Source of the DNA: an uncultured Bacteroidia bacterium
GTDB lineage: Bacteria > Bacteroidota > Bacteroidia > Bacteroidales > ML635J-15
Assembly (NCBI GenBank): GCA_902776565.1
Contig: CACYQN010000012.1
Coordinates: 124,001 to 188,000 of the forward strand
Reading direction: 5' to 3'
DNA: 64,000 bases
The number at the start of each line of letters is the position of its first letter. The stretch's first letter is position 1. Below the pieces are notes generated by a model. The model did not search any database and was not told the DNA's origin. It worked only from the letters and a program-made list of their open reading frames with translations. Below are positions 27,663 through 35,769 of the stretch, in pieces. Made by a program: the position numbers and the translations under genes.

Positions 27663-28399
27663 TGCAGCGAACCATTAGTGTCGAAGGCATTGGCGATGTG
27701 GTTGTGTCCAAACGTCGCAACTGTAATTCAATGCGTTTGACCGTGCATCCCGAAAAGGGAGTACATCTATCCATACCTTTCAGGGTCAGTTATGCTGACG
27801 CTGAAAGGTTTGTTTTTGAACATCGCGACTGGATTGCCAAGACCTTGCAGGCGCAGGAACAGAAAGGTGTAAAACGTCTTTTCACCCCGCAGTCGCATTT
27901 CACCTGCCGAAGCACGAGGTTGCAGTTTTCGCCAACCAATGCACAACAAAGGATACTATCGGCAAGAATAACGGACCACATTGTCACAATTTATTACAAT
28001 CCCCAACTGGTCGATTTTAGCCTTGATGCGGTGCAGAATTTCATAAAGAAAGTTATTCTCGCTTCGATGCAAAAGGAAGCCGAAAAGATACTTTTCCCAC
28101 GTGTCAATGAGATTTCCGCCCGTACAGGACTTACTTTCCGTAAAGTTTCAATTGGCAATGCTCTCACCCGCTGGGGCACGTGCAGTTCGCAAAACGACAT
28201 AATATTGTCTTGCCGTCTATTGCTTCTGCCCGACCACCTTGTCGATTTCGTCATTCTCCACGAACTTTGCCATATTGCTCACAAGAACCATGGACCGAAG
28301 TTTCACGCCTTGCTTGACAAACTTTCGGGTGGCAAAGAAGCTCAGTACGACAAGGAATTAAAAGGTTATAATGGTCGGATTTTGCCCGATAAGGAGTAG
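27662..28399 (+). CDS. YgjP/DUF45-type zinc metallopeptidase
   Basis: A 245-residue protein of the YgjP-like (DUF45, SprT-like) family. The zinc site is clear: VDFVILHELCHIAHKNHGPKFHALL, with HELCH giving two His ligands and the catalytic Glu, and NHGPKFH the third ligand. Upstream stretches RRNCNSMRLTVHPEKGVHLSIPF and ALTRWGTCSSQNDIILSCRLLLLP are also typical. Often found with restriction or DNA repair genes in other genomes, but substrates are unknown. It is coupled to the small gene upstream, and recQ follows after ~100 bases. Confidence 0.9.
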   Translation: MQRTISVEGIGDVVVSKRRNCNSMRLTVHPEKGVHLSIPFRVSYADAERFVFEHRDWIAKTLQAQEQKGVKRLFTPQSHFTCRSTRLQFSPTNAQQRILSARITDHIVTIYYNPQLVDFSLDAVQNFIKKVILASMQKEAEKILFPRVNEISARTGLTFRKVSIGNALTRWGTCSSQNDIILSCRLLLLPDHLVDFVILHELCHIAHKNHGPKFHALLDKLSGGKEAQYDKELKGYNGRILPDKE

Positions 28400-28501
28400 A
28401 TATATTTAGGATATTGTGAAGGCACAATTTAAAATGCCTTGCATTTGCGTTTTTTGCTATGAAATAATGCAAACATTTCGTATCTTTGCCTTTTCAACAT
28501 A

Positions 28502-30406
28502 ATGAGTCAGTTTCGTGAAATATTGCTGAAATACTGGGGATACGACACTTTCCGTTATCCGCAGGAGGAGATTATCAAGTCGGTGTCGGAAGGAAAGGAT
28601 ACGCTCGGACTTATGCCTACTGGCGGTGGAAAATCCATAACATTCCAGGTTTTCAGTATGGCTAACAGCGGTGTGTGCCTTGTCATTACTCCGCTAATCG
28701 CACTGATGAAAGACCAAGTCGCAAATTTGCAGAAACGCGGAATAAAAGCTGTCGCAATTTATTCGGGAATGACTCAGCACGAAATAGAAATTGCCGTTGA
28801 TAATGCAACCTACGGCGACTACAAGTTCCTCTACCTTTCGCCCGAGCGACTCAAAAACTACTATTTCCGCGAACGGCTCAAGGTTATGCACGTCAACCTG
28901 ATAACCGTTGACGAGGCGCATTGCATTTCGCAGTGGGGATACGATTTCCGTCCGCCCTACCTCGAAATTGCTGAAATCCGCGAAATCCTGCCCAACGTGC
29001 CAGTGCTTGCACTTACTGCAACAGCAACTCCCGAAGTGGTTGACGACATTCAAGACAGACTGAAATTTCCTGTCCACAATGTCTTCCAGAAAAGTTTCGA
29101 GCGCAAAAACTTGGTTTACTATGTGATAAACACCGAGGACAAGATTCGCAAATTGTTTTCGATACTCAACAAAGTGCCTGGGTCTGGCGTATTTTATGTG
29201 CGCAACCGTAAGAAAACCCGTGAATATGCTATGCTTTTGCAGCAAAATGGCATTTCGGCTGACTTTTATCACGCAGGATTGTCGGCTCAGGAAAGGTCGG
29301 AAAAACAGGAGGCTTGGCAGAAGAACCAGATTCGTATAATGGTGTGTACCAATGCTTTCGGCATGGGAATTGACAAGCCCGACGTGCGCTTGGTGATTCA
29401 TCTTGACTTGCCCGATTCGCCCGAAGCGTACTTTCAAGAAGCCGGACGTGCGGGACGTGACGGAAAACGAGCATACGCATTTCTGCTGACCAACAACACC
29501 GACAAAGCACAGATAAAGAAGAACATAACCACATCATTTCCCGAACTGCCAAAGGTCAAGGAAGTGTATTCCGAAGTGTGCAGTTATCTTGGCGTGCCAT
29601 ACGAAAGCGGTGCAAACCAAGATATTCCCTTTGACATATTCGACTTTTCCGCACATTCCCACATTGATATACTGACGGTGCATAATTGCTTGAAAACATT
29701 GGAGTTTGCTGGCTTTCTGGAATATGTCGAGGACACCAATACCGTTTCGCGAATAATGTTTGATGTCCGTCGCGACGATTTGTACAAGTTCCAGTTGGAA
29801 AACAAGAATCTTGACGAGTTCATCAAGTTGATACTCAGGATGTACACAGGACTTTTTACCGACTATGTCAACGTTAGTGAAAATTACATTGCAAGAAAGG
29901 CTGGAATCTCGGAACAATCTGTGTACGAATACCTTAAGACTCTTGCAAAGCACAAGATAATCAGTTATATACCTAAGATTAACAAGCCTATCATACGCTT
30001 GCTGATGGAACGTCGCCGCGAAAACGATATGTACTTCGACCGCAAGGCTCTAGATTCACGCAAGGAACGAGTCGTTACCAAGATGGAGGCAATGCTGCGT
30101 TATGCCACGAGCGACAACAAGTGCCGAAGCCAGCAACTTCTGGCGTATTTCGGAGAAACCGATGTTGACCGTTGTGGCGAGTGCGACGTATGCAAGCGAC
30201 GTAACGAACTGGGACTTAGCAAGTACGAGTTCGACATTATTCTTGAAAAAATTAAACGCATTCTGAACGAATCTCCATATCTTTACAACGAATTGATTGA
30301 CAAGGTCGGTGAAGATGGAACCAAGACAGTAAATGTCATCAAGTGGTTGTTTGACAACAATAAGATTTTATATAACGAAGAACGGAAAATTATTTGGCAT
30401 AAATGA
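28502..30406 (+). CDS. recQ: ATP-dependent DNA helicase RecQ, short form
   Basis: A 634-residue superfamily 2 helicase that unwinds DNA 3' to 5' in recombination and repair. Motifs: GLMPTGGGKSITFQV (Walker A), VDEAHCISQWGYDFRPPY (DEAH and aromatic loop), ALTATATPEV, VMVCTNAFGMGIDKPDVR and QEAGRAGRDGKRAYA. The zinc-binding Cys set lies near residues 540-560 (CRSQQLLAYFG ... CGECDVCKRR). After it only ~70 residues remain (NELGLSKYEFDII ... NEERKIIWHK); I see no HRDC domain, so it is shorter than many RecQ proteins. TATCTTTG at 28481-28488 is a likely -7 box. Confidence 0.94.
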   Translation: MSQFREILLKYWGYDTFRYPQEEIIKSVSEGKDTLGLMPTGGGKSITFQVFSMANSGVCLVITPLIALMKDQVANLQKRGIKAVAIYSGMTQHEIEIAVDNATYGDYKFLYLSPERLKNYYFRERLKVMHVNLITVDEAHCISQWGYDFRPPYLEIAEIREILPNVPVLALTATATPEVVDDIQDRLKFPVHNVFQKSFERKNLVYYVINTEDKIRKLFSILNKVPGSGVFYVRNRKKTREYAMLLQQNGISADFYHAGLSAQERSEKQEAWQKNQIRIMVCTNAFGMGIDKPDVRLVIHLDLPDSPEAYFQEAGRAGRDGKRAYAFLLTNNTDKAQIKKNITTSFPELPKVKEVYSEVCSYLGVPYESGANQDIPFDIFDFSAHSHIDILTVHNCLKTLEFAGFLEYVEDTNTVSRIMFDVRRDDLYKFQLENKNLDEFIKLILRMYTGLFTDYVNVSENYIARKAGISEQSVYEYLKTLAKHKIISYIPKINKPIIRLLMERRRENDMYFDRKALDSRKERVVTKMEAMLRYATSDNKCRSQQLLAYFGETDVDRCGECDVCKRRNELGLSKYEFDIILEKIKRILNESPYLYNELIDKVGEDGTKTVNVIKWLFDNNKILYNEERKIIWHK

Positions 30407-30924
30407 ATTTTGTAATGAAGAAATTGTTTTTAATACTAGCCGTTGTGTTGTGCTCTGTGGCAGTGGCTCTTTTGTCGGGCTGCGGACCAAGCAAAATTGA
30501 CCTCGAATGGGAGAAAACAATAAAAGGCTATTGGAAGCCACTGAACGAGGAAACTGGCGAACTTTGCACATCGATTCCTTTCTATCATTTTGGCGACAGT
30601 GCGCAAGGTGCAACCAAATATTACAAGTACGACTACACCGATACTATGTTGTGGGAGATTCGTCGCAAGCAGATGAACGTTTACTACGAAAAAGCTGTAG
30701 ATGGTTACTATATTGGTTATAATCAATACAATAGTCGTTCAATGATGCACATCCGCAGTGTCTCGCAGAATGAAGTTAGAATGTCGCAACTATACAACAG
30801 CGGTTATCAGACCGACTACAAACTGGTGCGCATTACGCCCGAAGAGTTTTATTCAGTTTACACCGACACTACTGAAAATAATAGCGGTAGTGGAGAAAAT
30901 CATCCCATTGACAACACATTTTAA
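30403..30924 (+). CDS. Lipoprotein of unknown function, coupled to recQ
   Basis: A 173-residue protein whose start overlaps the recQ stop by four bases (ATGA). The signal MNFVMKKLFLILAVVLCSVAVALLSGC ends in a good lipobox (LLSGC, Cys at about 27). An internal ATG at 30415 (MKKLFL) would also give a complete signal. The mature part (WEKTIKGYWKPLNEETGEL ... FYHFGDSAQGATKYYKYDYTDT ... VRITPEEFYSVYTDTTENN) resembles small lipocalin-like Bacteroidota lipoproteins, but I cannot name a family. The link with recQ and purD looks like simple co-transcription. Confidence 0.75.
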   Translation: MNFVMKKLFLILAVVLCSVAVALLSGCGPSKIDLEWEKTIKGYWKPLNEETGELCTSIPFYHFGDSAQGATKYYKYDYTDTMLWEIRRKQMNVYYEKAVDGYYIGYNQYNSRSMMHIRSVSQNEVRMSQLYNSGYQTDYKLVRITPEEFYSVYTDTTENNSGSGENHPIDNTF

Positions 30925-30942
30925 TAAGAAAAATATAAGATT

Positions 30943-32214
30943 ATGAATATATTGGTATTAGGTTCAGGTGGACGCGAACACGCAATTGCTTGGAAAATTG
31001 CTGCAAGTCCGAAATTAGGAAAGTTGTATGTTGCACCGGGAAATGCAGGTACGCGCGAAATTGCAGAAAATGTGGCAATAAAGGCTGACGATTTTGACGC
31101 AGTTGCAGAATTTGTTTGCAAAGCAAAAATCGATATGGTTGTCGTTGGTCCCGAAGACCCACTTGTTAAGGGTATAGTGGACTATTTCTCGGCAAAGCCT
31201 GAATTTAAAGAACTTATGGTGGTTGGTCCCGATAAACTTTCGGCACAGCTTGAAGGCAGCAAGGAATTTGCAAAGATGTTTATGCAGAAATACGGCATTC
31301 CTACGGCAAAATATCTGTCAATCACAGCCGAAAACATTTCCGAAGGAGAGAAATTCCTTGAATCGGTAAATCCTCCTTATGTGCTTAAAGCCGACGGACT
31401 TGCTGCTGGCAAGGGTGTTCTTATCATCGACAATCTCGACGAAGCCAAGCGCGAACTTAGGAATATGCTCGGAGGAAAATTCGGCAGTGCAGGAAGCAAG
31501 GTTGTACTCGAACAATACCTCGATGGCATTGAATGTTCGGTATTCGCACTTACCGATGGCAAGTCGTATGTGCTTCTGCCCGAAGCAAAGGACTACAAGC
31601 GCATTGGCGAAGGTAATACAGGTCTGAACACTGGCGGTATGGGTTCTGTTTCTCCAGTGCCGTTCTACGATGCCGATTTTGCCCGCAAGGTTGAAGAACG
31701 TATTGTAAAGCCTACTATCAATGGCATCTGCGCCGAAGGTATGAACTATCGCGGTTTTGTTTTCTTCGGCTTGATGAATGTAAATGGCGACCCGTATGTA
31801 ATTGAATATAATGTCCGTATGGGCGACCCCGAAACCGAATCGGTAATGCTTCGCATAAAGTCCGACCTTGTTGATTTGCTCGAAGCGGCAACAAAGCGCG
31901 AACTTGCTGGCAAGTCGGTGGAATTTGACAGCCGTGCAGCAGCAACGGTTATGATGGTTTCGGGCGGTTATCCCGAGGCATACGAGAAAGGCAAGGCTAT
32001 CAGCGGACTTGAAAAAGTGAAATCGAGCGTATGTTTCCACGCAGGAACGGCAATTTCGGGCAACGATGTTGTAACTTCTGGCGGACGTGTGATTGCCGTA
32101 AGCAGTTATGGCAACACGATTTTCAGTGCTTTGGAAACTTCGTATTCGTCGCTCAAGAACATCTCGTTCGACAAGTGCTATTATCGCACCGACCTTGGAT
32201 TCGACTTAAAATAA
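30943..32214 (+). CDS. purD: Phosphoribosylamine-glycine ligase
   Basis: A 423-residue ATP-grasp enzyme making glycinamide ribonucleotide, step two of purine synthesis. Motifs: LVLGSGGREHAIAWKI, VAPGNAGTREIA, VVVGPEDPLVKGIVDYF, KADGLAAGKGVLI, EQYLDGIECSVFALTDGKSY, NTGGMGSVSPVPFYD and NVRMGDPETESVMLRIKSDLVDL. Length is normal. It lies 18 bases after the lipoprotein gene and 9 bases before the DUF6427 gene. Confidence 0.96.
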   Translation: MNILVLGSGGREHAIAWKIAASPKLGKLYVAPGNAGTREIAENVAIKADDFDAVAEFVCKAKIDMVVVGPEDPLVKGIVDYFSAKPEFKELMVVGPDKLSAQLEGSKEFAKMFMQKYGIPTAKYLSITAENISEGEKFLESVNPPYVLKADGLAAGKGVLIIDNLDEAKRELRNMLGGKFGSAGSKVVLEQYLDGIECSVFALTDGKSYVLLPEAKDYKRIGEGNTGLNTGGMGSVSPVPFYDADFARKVEERIVKPTINGICAEGMNYRGFVFFGLMNVNGDPYVIEYNVRMGDPETESVMLRIKSDLVDLLEAATKRELAGKSVEFDSRAAATVMMVSGGYPEAYEKGKAISGLEKVKSSVCFHAGTAISGNDVVTSGGRVIAVSSYGNTIFSALETSYSSLKNISFDKCYYRTDLGFDLK

Positions 32215-32223
32215 GGTAATGCA

Positions 32224-33219
32224 ATGCTGAAACTGCTGAAATCGAACAATCCCGTCAACTACCTGCTGGCATTTTTGCTAATGGCAGCACTTTGGGGTTA
32301 CAAGTTTGCCGTAATGCCAACAGCCGTTGACTCTGGCGGATTCCATTCGTATTTCTTCAGGTTTTCATACGAGTCGGCATTGTTCCAATATATATATACG
32401 ACAATAGCATTTGCTTTGGCATTTGCCTTTGCCTGCTATGTTTCCAAGGCAAATTTCCGTCACCAAGTTGTTGAGTCTGGCTATCAGTTACCTACGCTGT
32501 TCTTTGCAATGCTTACAGGAAGCTTGATAAATGCGCAGAGGTTTGTACCCGAAATTGTCGCTACGTTGTTTGTGGCACTTGCCATTTTGCGAATGTTCGG
32601 AATGTACAACAAGCACGAGGCAATAAGGCATAGCCTTGATGTTGGCTTGCTCTACGGACTGTCGTTGCTGTTCGCCTACAAGTATATAGTGCTTTTCCCC
32701 ACCTTGATTGTTGTGATGGCCATTGTAAAGCCTATCTCGTGGCGCGACATAGTATCTTTCTTGGTTGCACAAGTGTTTGTCGTGGGAGTGGCATTCTGCC
32801 TTGTTTGGCTTTATGGCGACTGGCAGGAACTCATAGAATCTGTAAAGGCTGAGTTTTCGGTCTTGGTGATAGGCGAAAAGTACAATTATCTTAATTATGT
32901 ATTCCGCATACCTGTAATTTATGCAGTGTTGGTTTCGTTGCTGTCGATATTTACCCTAAAGGTTTTCCGCAAGGCCGCCGAGATGAAATATCACCAGTCG
33001 ATGCTTTTCATACTGATATATGCTGGAGCGTTTATGCTATCGCCAATATCGTCAAACGAATCGGTATGGCTTATGTATTTCCCGCTGTGCTATTTGCTGT
33101 CAAACGTTATTGTAAACGCCAAGACATTTGTCGTACAGCAACTTGTGCTTTATGGTCTGTTGATTTGCCTAGTGCTTTCGCAAGTGTTGCAGGCATTTTA
33201 TTTTGATTCCATTTTTTAG
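32224..33219 (+). CDS. Polytopic membrane protein, DUF6427-like
   Basis: A 331-residue protein with about nine hydrophobic segments. It starts with a polar stretch MLKLLKSNNPVNYLLAFLLMAALWGYKF, contains GSLINAQRFVPEIVATLFVALAILRMFGMYNKHEAIRHSLDVGLLYGLSLLFAYKYIVLFPTL and ends without a large soluble domain. The N-terminal SNNP and the FxxA-rich segments fit the DUF6427 family of Bacteroidota as I know it. No function is known. It lies between purD and the polyprenyl synthase gene, the latter starting 27 bases on, so a link to isoprenoid or envelope lipids is possible but unproven. Confidence 0.75.
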   Translation: MLKLLKSNNPVNYLLAFLLMAALWGYKFAVMPTAVDSGGFHSYFFRFSYESALFQYIYTTIAFALAFAFACYVSKANFRHQVVESGYQLPTLFFAMLTGSLINAQRFVPEIVATLFVALAILRMFGMYNKHEAIRHSLDVGLLYGLSLLFAYKYIVLFPTLIVVMAIVKPISWRDIVSFLVAQVFVVGVAFCLVWLYGDWQELIESVKAEFSVLVIGEKYNYLNYVFRIPVIYAVLVSLLSIFTLKVFRKAAEMKYHQSMLFILIYAGAFMLSPISSNESVWLMYFPLCYLLSNVIVNAKTFVVQQLVLYGLLICLVLSQVLQAFYFDSIF

Positions 33220-33246
33220 GATTTGCACCTATTAATTTATAATAAA

Positions 33247-34224
33247 ATGAAAACTCAGGAATATTATTTGGATTATTTCAAGTCGCAGTTGAACTCTTTC
33301 CTTGACAGGATGGAAACAGAACCGAAATTCTTGTATGAACCAGTAAGATACGCACTTTCGGCTGGAGGAAAACGAATTCGTCCTGTGATGTGCCTTATGT
33401 CGGCAGAAATGTTCGGCGCGAATGCCGATGCCGCTGTGGATGCGGCTCTCGGACTTGAGATTTTCCATAATTTCACCTTGTTGCACGACGACATAATGGA
33501 CAAGTCGGATATGCGTCGCGGACGTCCTACCGTGCATAAGAAATGGACTGAGAACATTGCCATACTTTCGGGAGACCTGATGTCGCTTGTGGCTTGCAAA
33601 TGCACAGCAAAAACCGCTTGCAACCGAGAAAAAGTCCTCGATACATTTTTGCAAACTGCCATCGAAATCTGCGAAGGACAGCAATATGATATGGACTTTG
33701 AGACAGAAAGCGACGTTACCGTTGACGACTATATGAAGATGATAAATCTTAAAACGGCAGTCCTTCTTGCAGGAAGTCTGAAAATAGGTGCTCTAATAGC
33801 CAATGCTTCTCCCGACGACTGCGAAAACATCTACCAGTATGGTCGTTATGCTGGGCTTGCCTTCCAACTGCAGGACGATTTGCTTGATACATACGGAGAT
33901 GCAAAAGTATTTGGAAAACCTATCGGTGGCGATATTGCCGAAAACAAGAAGACTTTCCTGCTAATTAATGCAATGAATCTGGCTTCTGGCAACACAAAAT
34001 CGGAACTGTTGGAATGGCTCTCAAAAGAGAATTTTGACCACAACGAAAAATACAACTCTATAAAAGCAATATACGACAACCTTAAAATCAAGGAATTGAC
34101 TATTGCGAAAATCGAAGAGTGCTACAATATTGCCGATTCGTATTTACAAAAGGTAAGTCTGCCCGAATCTCAGAAATCGGTGCTTCGCAACTATATGGAT
34201 GCAATGCGGACGAGAGAGTTTTGA
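33247..34224 (+). CDS. Polyprenyl (E-isoprenyl) diphosphate synthase
   Basis: A 325-residue all-helical prenyltransferase that condenses isopentenyl diphosphate with allylic diphosphates. ATG at 33247 (MKTQEYYLDYFKSQL) is preferred to a TTG eight codons upstream. First Asp-rich motif LLHDDIMDKSDMRRGRPTVHKKW and second FQLQDDLLDTYGD are intact, and AGGKRIRP binds diphosphate. Bulky residues before the first motif suggest a medium-chain product, such as farnesyl or geranylgeranyl diphosphate, but chain length cannot be settled by eye. It ends the plus-strand run begun at recQ. Confidence 0.93.
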   Translation: MKTQEYYLDYFKSQLNSFLDRMETEPKFLYEPVRYALSAGGKRIRPVMCLMSAEMFGANADAAVDAALGLEIFHNFTLLHDDIMDKSDMRRGRPTVHKKWTENIAILSGDLMSLVACKCTAKTACNREKVLDTFLQTAIEICEGQQYDMDFETESDVTVDDYMKMINLKTAVLLAGSLKIGALIANASPDDCENIYQYGRYAGLAFQLQDDLLDTYGDAKVFGKPIGGDIAENKKTFLLINAMNLASGNTKSELLEWLSKENFDHNEKYNSIKAIYDNLKIKELTIAKIEECYNIADSYLQKVSLPESQKSVLRNYMDAMRTREF

Positions 34225-34265
34225 CTTATGAAAACGCGTCCATGAACTCCGCTCTCCGAGCATAG

Positions 34266-34305
34266 CGAATTGACAATTATCCATTGTAAATTATTAATTG
34301 TCAAT
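34266..34305. repeat. AATTGACAATT inverted repeat at the vsr 3' side
   Basis: AATTGACAATT near 34268 and AATTGTCAATT near 34295 form an inverted repeat around an AT-rich centre. It ends immediately before the vsr stop codon on the minus strand and may serve as its transcript end. The same sequence type follows at the other side of vsr and after the YqeY gene. Confidence 0.5.
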
Positions 34306-34803
34306 TTATTCAACAGGTTCCTCTGCAGCAATATCTATTTCCGATTCTTCAGGAATTTCGTATGGACGTAGCTGTGGTTGTAGTTTCCTGTGAAGTCGTT
34401 CTGCAAGTTTGTCGGCAACAGCATCGGCATCGTGCGCGTGGCTAAGTTCGCATTCCCAAACGACGATGACATCCCACCCTAACTCATCCAGTTTCCAATA
34501 GTTCTCCAAATCACGCTGACGGTTGCGTTTTATTTTATTTTGCCAAAACTCGGTGTTTGACTTTGGAGTCGTTGCAATCTTACAGCCCGGATGGTGATGC
34601 CAGAAACATCCGTTTACGAAAATCACTGTGCCATATTTTGGCAACACAATGTCGGGAGTACCAGGCAGACGCTTGTCGTTGGTGCGGTAACGGAAACCAC
34701 GGGCAAACAGAGCCTTGCGAAGCTTTATCTCAGGCTTTGTGCCTTTCGACCTAATTTTCGACATTATGTCGGAACGTTTCTCGGTGGTGAAGATGTCGGT
34801 CAT
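34306..34803 (-). CDS. vsr: Very short patch repair endonuclease (Vsr)
   Basis: A 165-residue protein. ATG at 34803 (MTDIFTTEKRSDIMSKIRSKGTKPEIKLRKALF) gives the family N-terminus; a longer frame runs upstream into a repeat. Vsr nicks DNA at T:G mismatches arising from deamination of 5-methylcytosine. Visible: the RSDIMSKIRSKGTKPE opening, FRYRTNDKRLPGTPDIVLPKYGTVIFVNGCFWHHHPGCK with the metal-binding and catalytic residues, KIKRNRQRDLENYWKLDELGWDVIVVWECEL and an extra Glu-rich tail. No cytosine methylase or restriction gene is near, so this is an orphan, boxed in by repeats on both sides. Confidence 0.93.
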   Translation of the reverse strand: MTDIFTTEKRSDIMSKIRSKGTKPEIKLRKALFARGFRYRTNDKRLPGTPDIVLPKYGTVIFVNGCFWHHHPGCKIATTPKSNTEFWQNKIKRNRQRDLENYWKLDELGWDVIVVWECELSHAHDADAVADKLAERLHRKLQPQLRPYEIPEESEIDIAAEEPVE

Positions 34804-34837
34804 GGGAACAATTTGAATGATTCGAAAATTTGATGAT

Positions 34838-34905
34838 TTGATAATTTGTAGCGACGTGGCACGCCGCGTCGCCACAGATTATCAATTATCCATTATTCAT
34901 TTTAT
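34838..34905. repeat. GCGACG hairpin repeat at the vsr 5' side
   Basis: GCGACGTGGC (34851-34860) pairs with GCCGCGTCGC (34863-34872) with one mismatch, and outer GATAATTTGT / ACAGATTATC extend the stem. The stem-loop is followed by ATCAATTATCC-type sequence. It is a diverged relative of the 27227-27305 repeat. It occupies the gap between vsr and the acyltransferase gene. Confidence 0.55.
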
Positions 34906-35731
34906 AGGTTTCTGTTTTTACCCATTCAGCCCATTCAATTGGAGTTTTCGATTTGTCGAAGGTTGCGTAGGGTATTGGTTTCCCGATTGTTAGTGTTATT
35001 GTCTGTCCGCGTTGCTTGAACATTTCGTCCACAAGGAAAAGCATCTCGATGTTGAATTTGATTTTCAACCGTTTACGCCAATTGGCAAGTCGGTAGAAGA
35101 AATTCGAATTTTTGCCGCCAATGTAAATTGGTATTATGTCGCGCTGGTATTCCACTGCCTTGACTATGAAATTTTTCTGCCATGGCAGGTCAACTATTTT
35201 GCCTTTGATTTTCCGGGAGCAAAGTCCAGCGGGGAAATACAACACTTGCTTGTCGGAAGCATATAGTTCGTTGAGTTGCTCGGCATTTGTGCGCGACTGC
35301 TTGCCAACTTTGTTTATGGGGATAAAGATAGGTCGTAGCGGTTCCAATGCCATCAGAAAGTCGTTTACGACGAACATAAAATCACTGTATTTTTCATTTA
35401 TTGTCTTCATCATCATAAGGCTTTCGAGACCGCCAAGCGGATGATTGGCAACGAATATGAAACGGCCTTCGGATGGAATGTTTTCCATTCCACTTACCTG
35501 ACGTTTCAGTTCAAGAGATTCCACTCCAATGTTTACAAAATCAATGCCTGTTGCTCCGTTTGCTTTTGCAAGTATCTCGTTCACATCTTTTTCGTGAACT
35601 AACCGCCGCAGAAAGTTTACAACGAAGCGAGGCATCTTCTTTGCCAGCCTAGGACTTTTTGCACGGATAATTTCGGCAACGTCAACTTGCATCGGTTTGC
35701 TTTCGGTCATTTCTTGTAATTTTGCATGCAA
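34886..35731 (-). CDS. Lysophospholipid acyltransferase family protein
   Basis: A 281-residue (or 274 from the second Met) membrane-associated acyltransferase of the PlsC/hemolysin-like type. Key motifs: FVANHPLGGLESLMMM, where the family has NHxxxxD and here the acidic residue is Glu; LRPIFIPINKVGKQSRTNA; and FPAGLCSRKIKGKIVDLPWQKNFIVKA in place of FPEGTRSR. It would transfer a fatty acyl chain to a lysophospholipid or an N-acyl amino acid. Bacteroidota use a relative of this type for glycine/ornithine lipids, but the partner GNAT acyltransferase is not adjacent, so substrate is open. It stands alone between vsr and the PorE-like gene. Confidence 0.85.
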   Translation of the reverse strand: MHAKLQEMTESKPMQVDVAEIIRAKSPRLAKKMPRFVVNFLRRLVHEKDVNEILAKANGATGIDFVNIGVESLELKRQVSGMENIPSEGRFIFVANHPLGGLESLMMMKTINEKYSDFMFVVNDFLMALEPLRPIFIPINKVGKQSRTNAEQLNELYASDKQVLYFPAGLCSRKIKGKIVDLPWQKNFIVKAVEYQRDIIPIYIGGKNSNFFYRLANWRKRLKIKFNIEMLFLVDEMFKQRGQTITLTIGKPIPYATFDKSKTPIEWAEWVKTETYKMNNG

Positions 35732-35769
35732 AGGTAATAAATGTAATCGGATATGATTTACATAAATAC

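Noticed and set aside
34306..34803. vsr considered as part of a restriction-modification system
   Set aside because: No methylase, restriction or McrBC-like gene lies on either side; the neighbours are a polyprenyl synthase and an acyltransferase.
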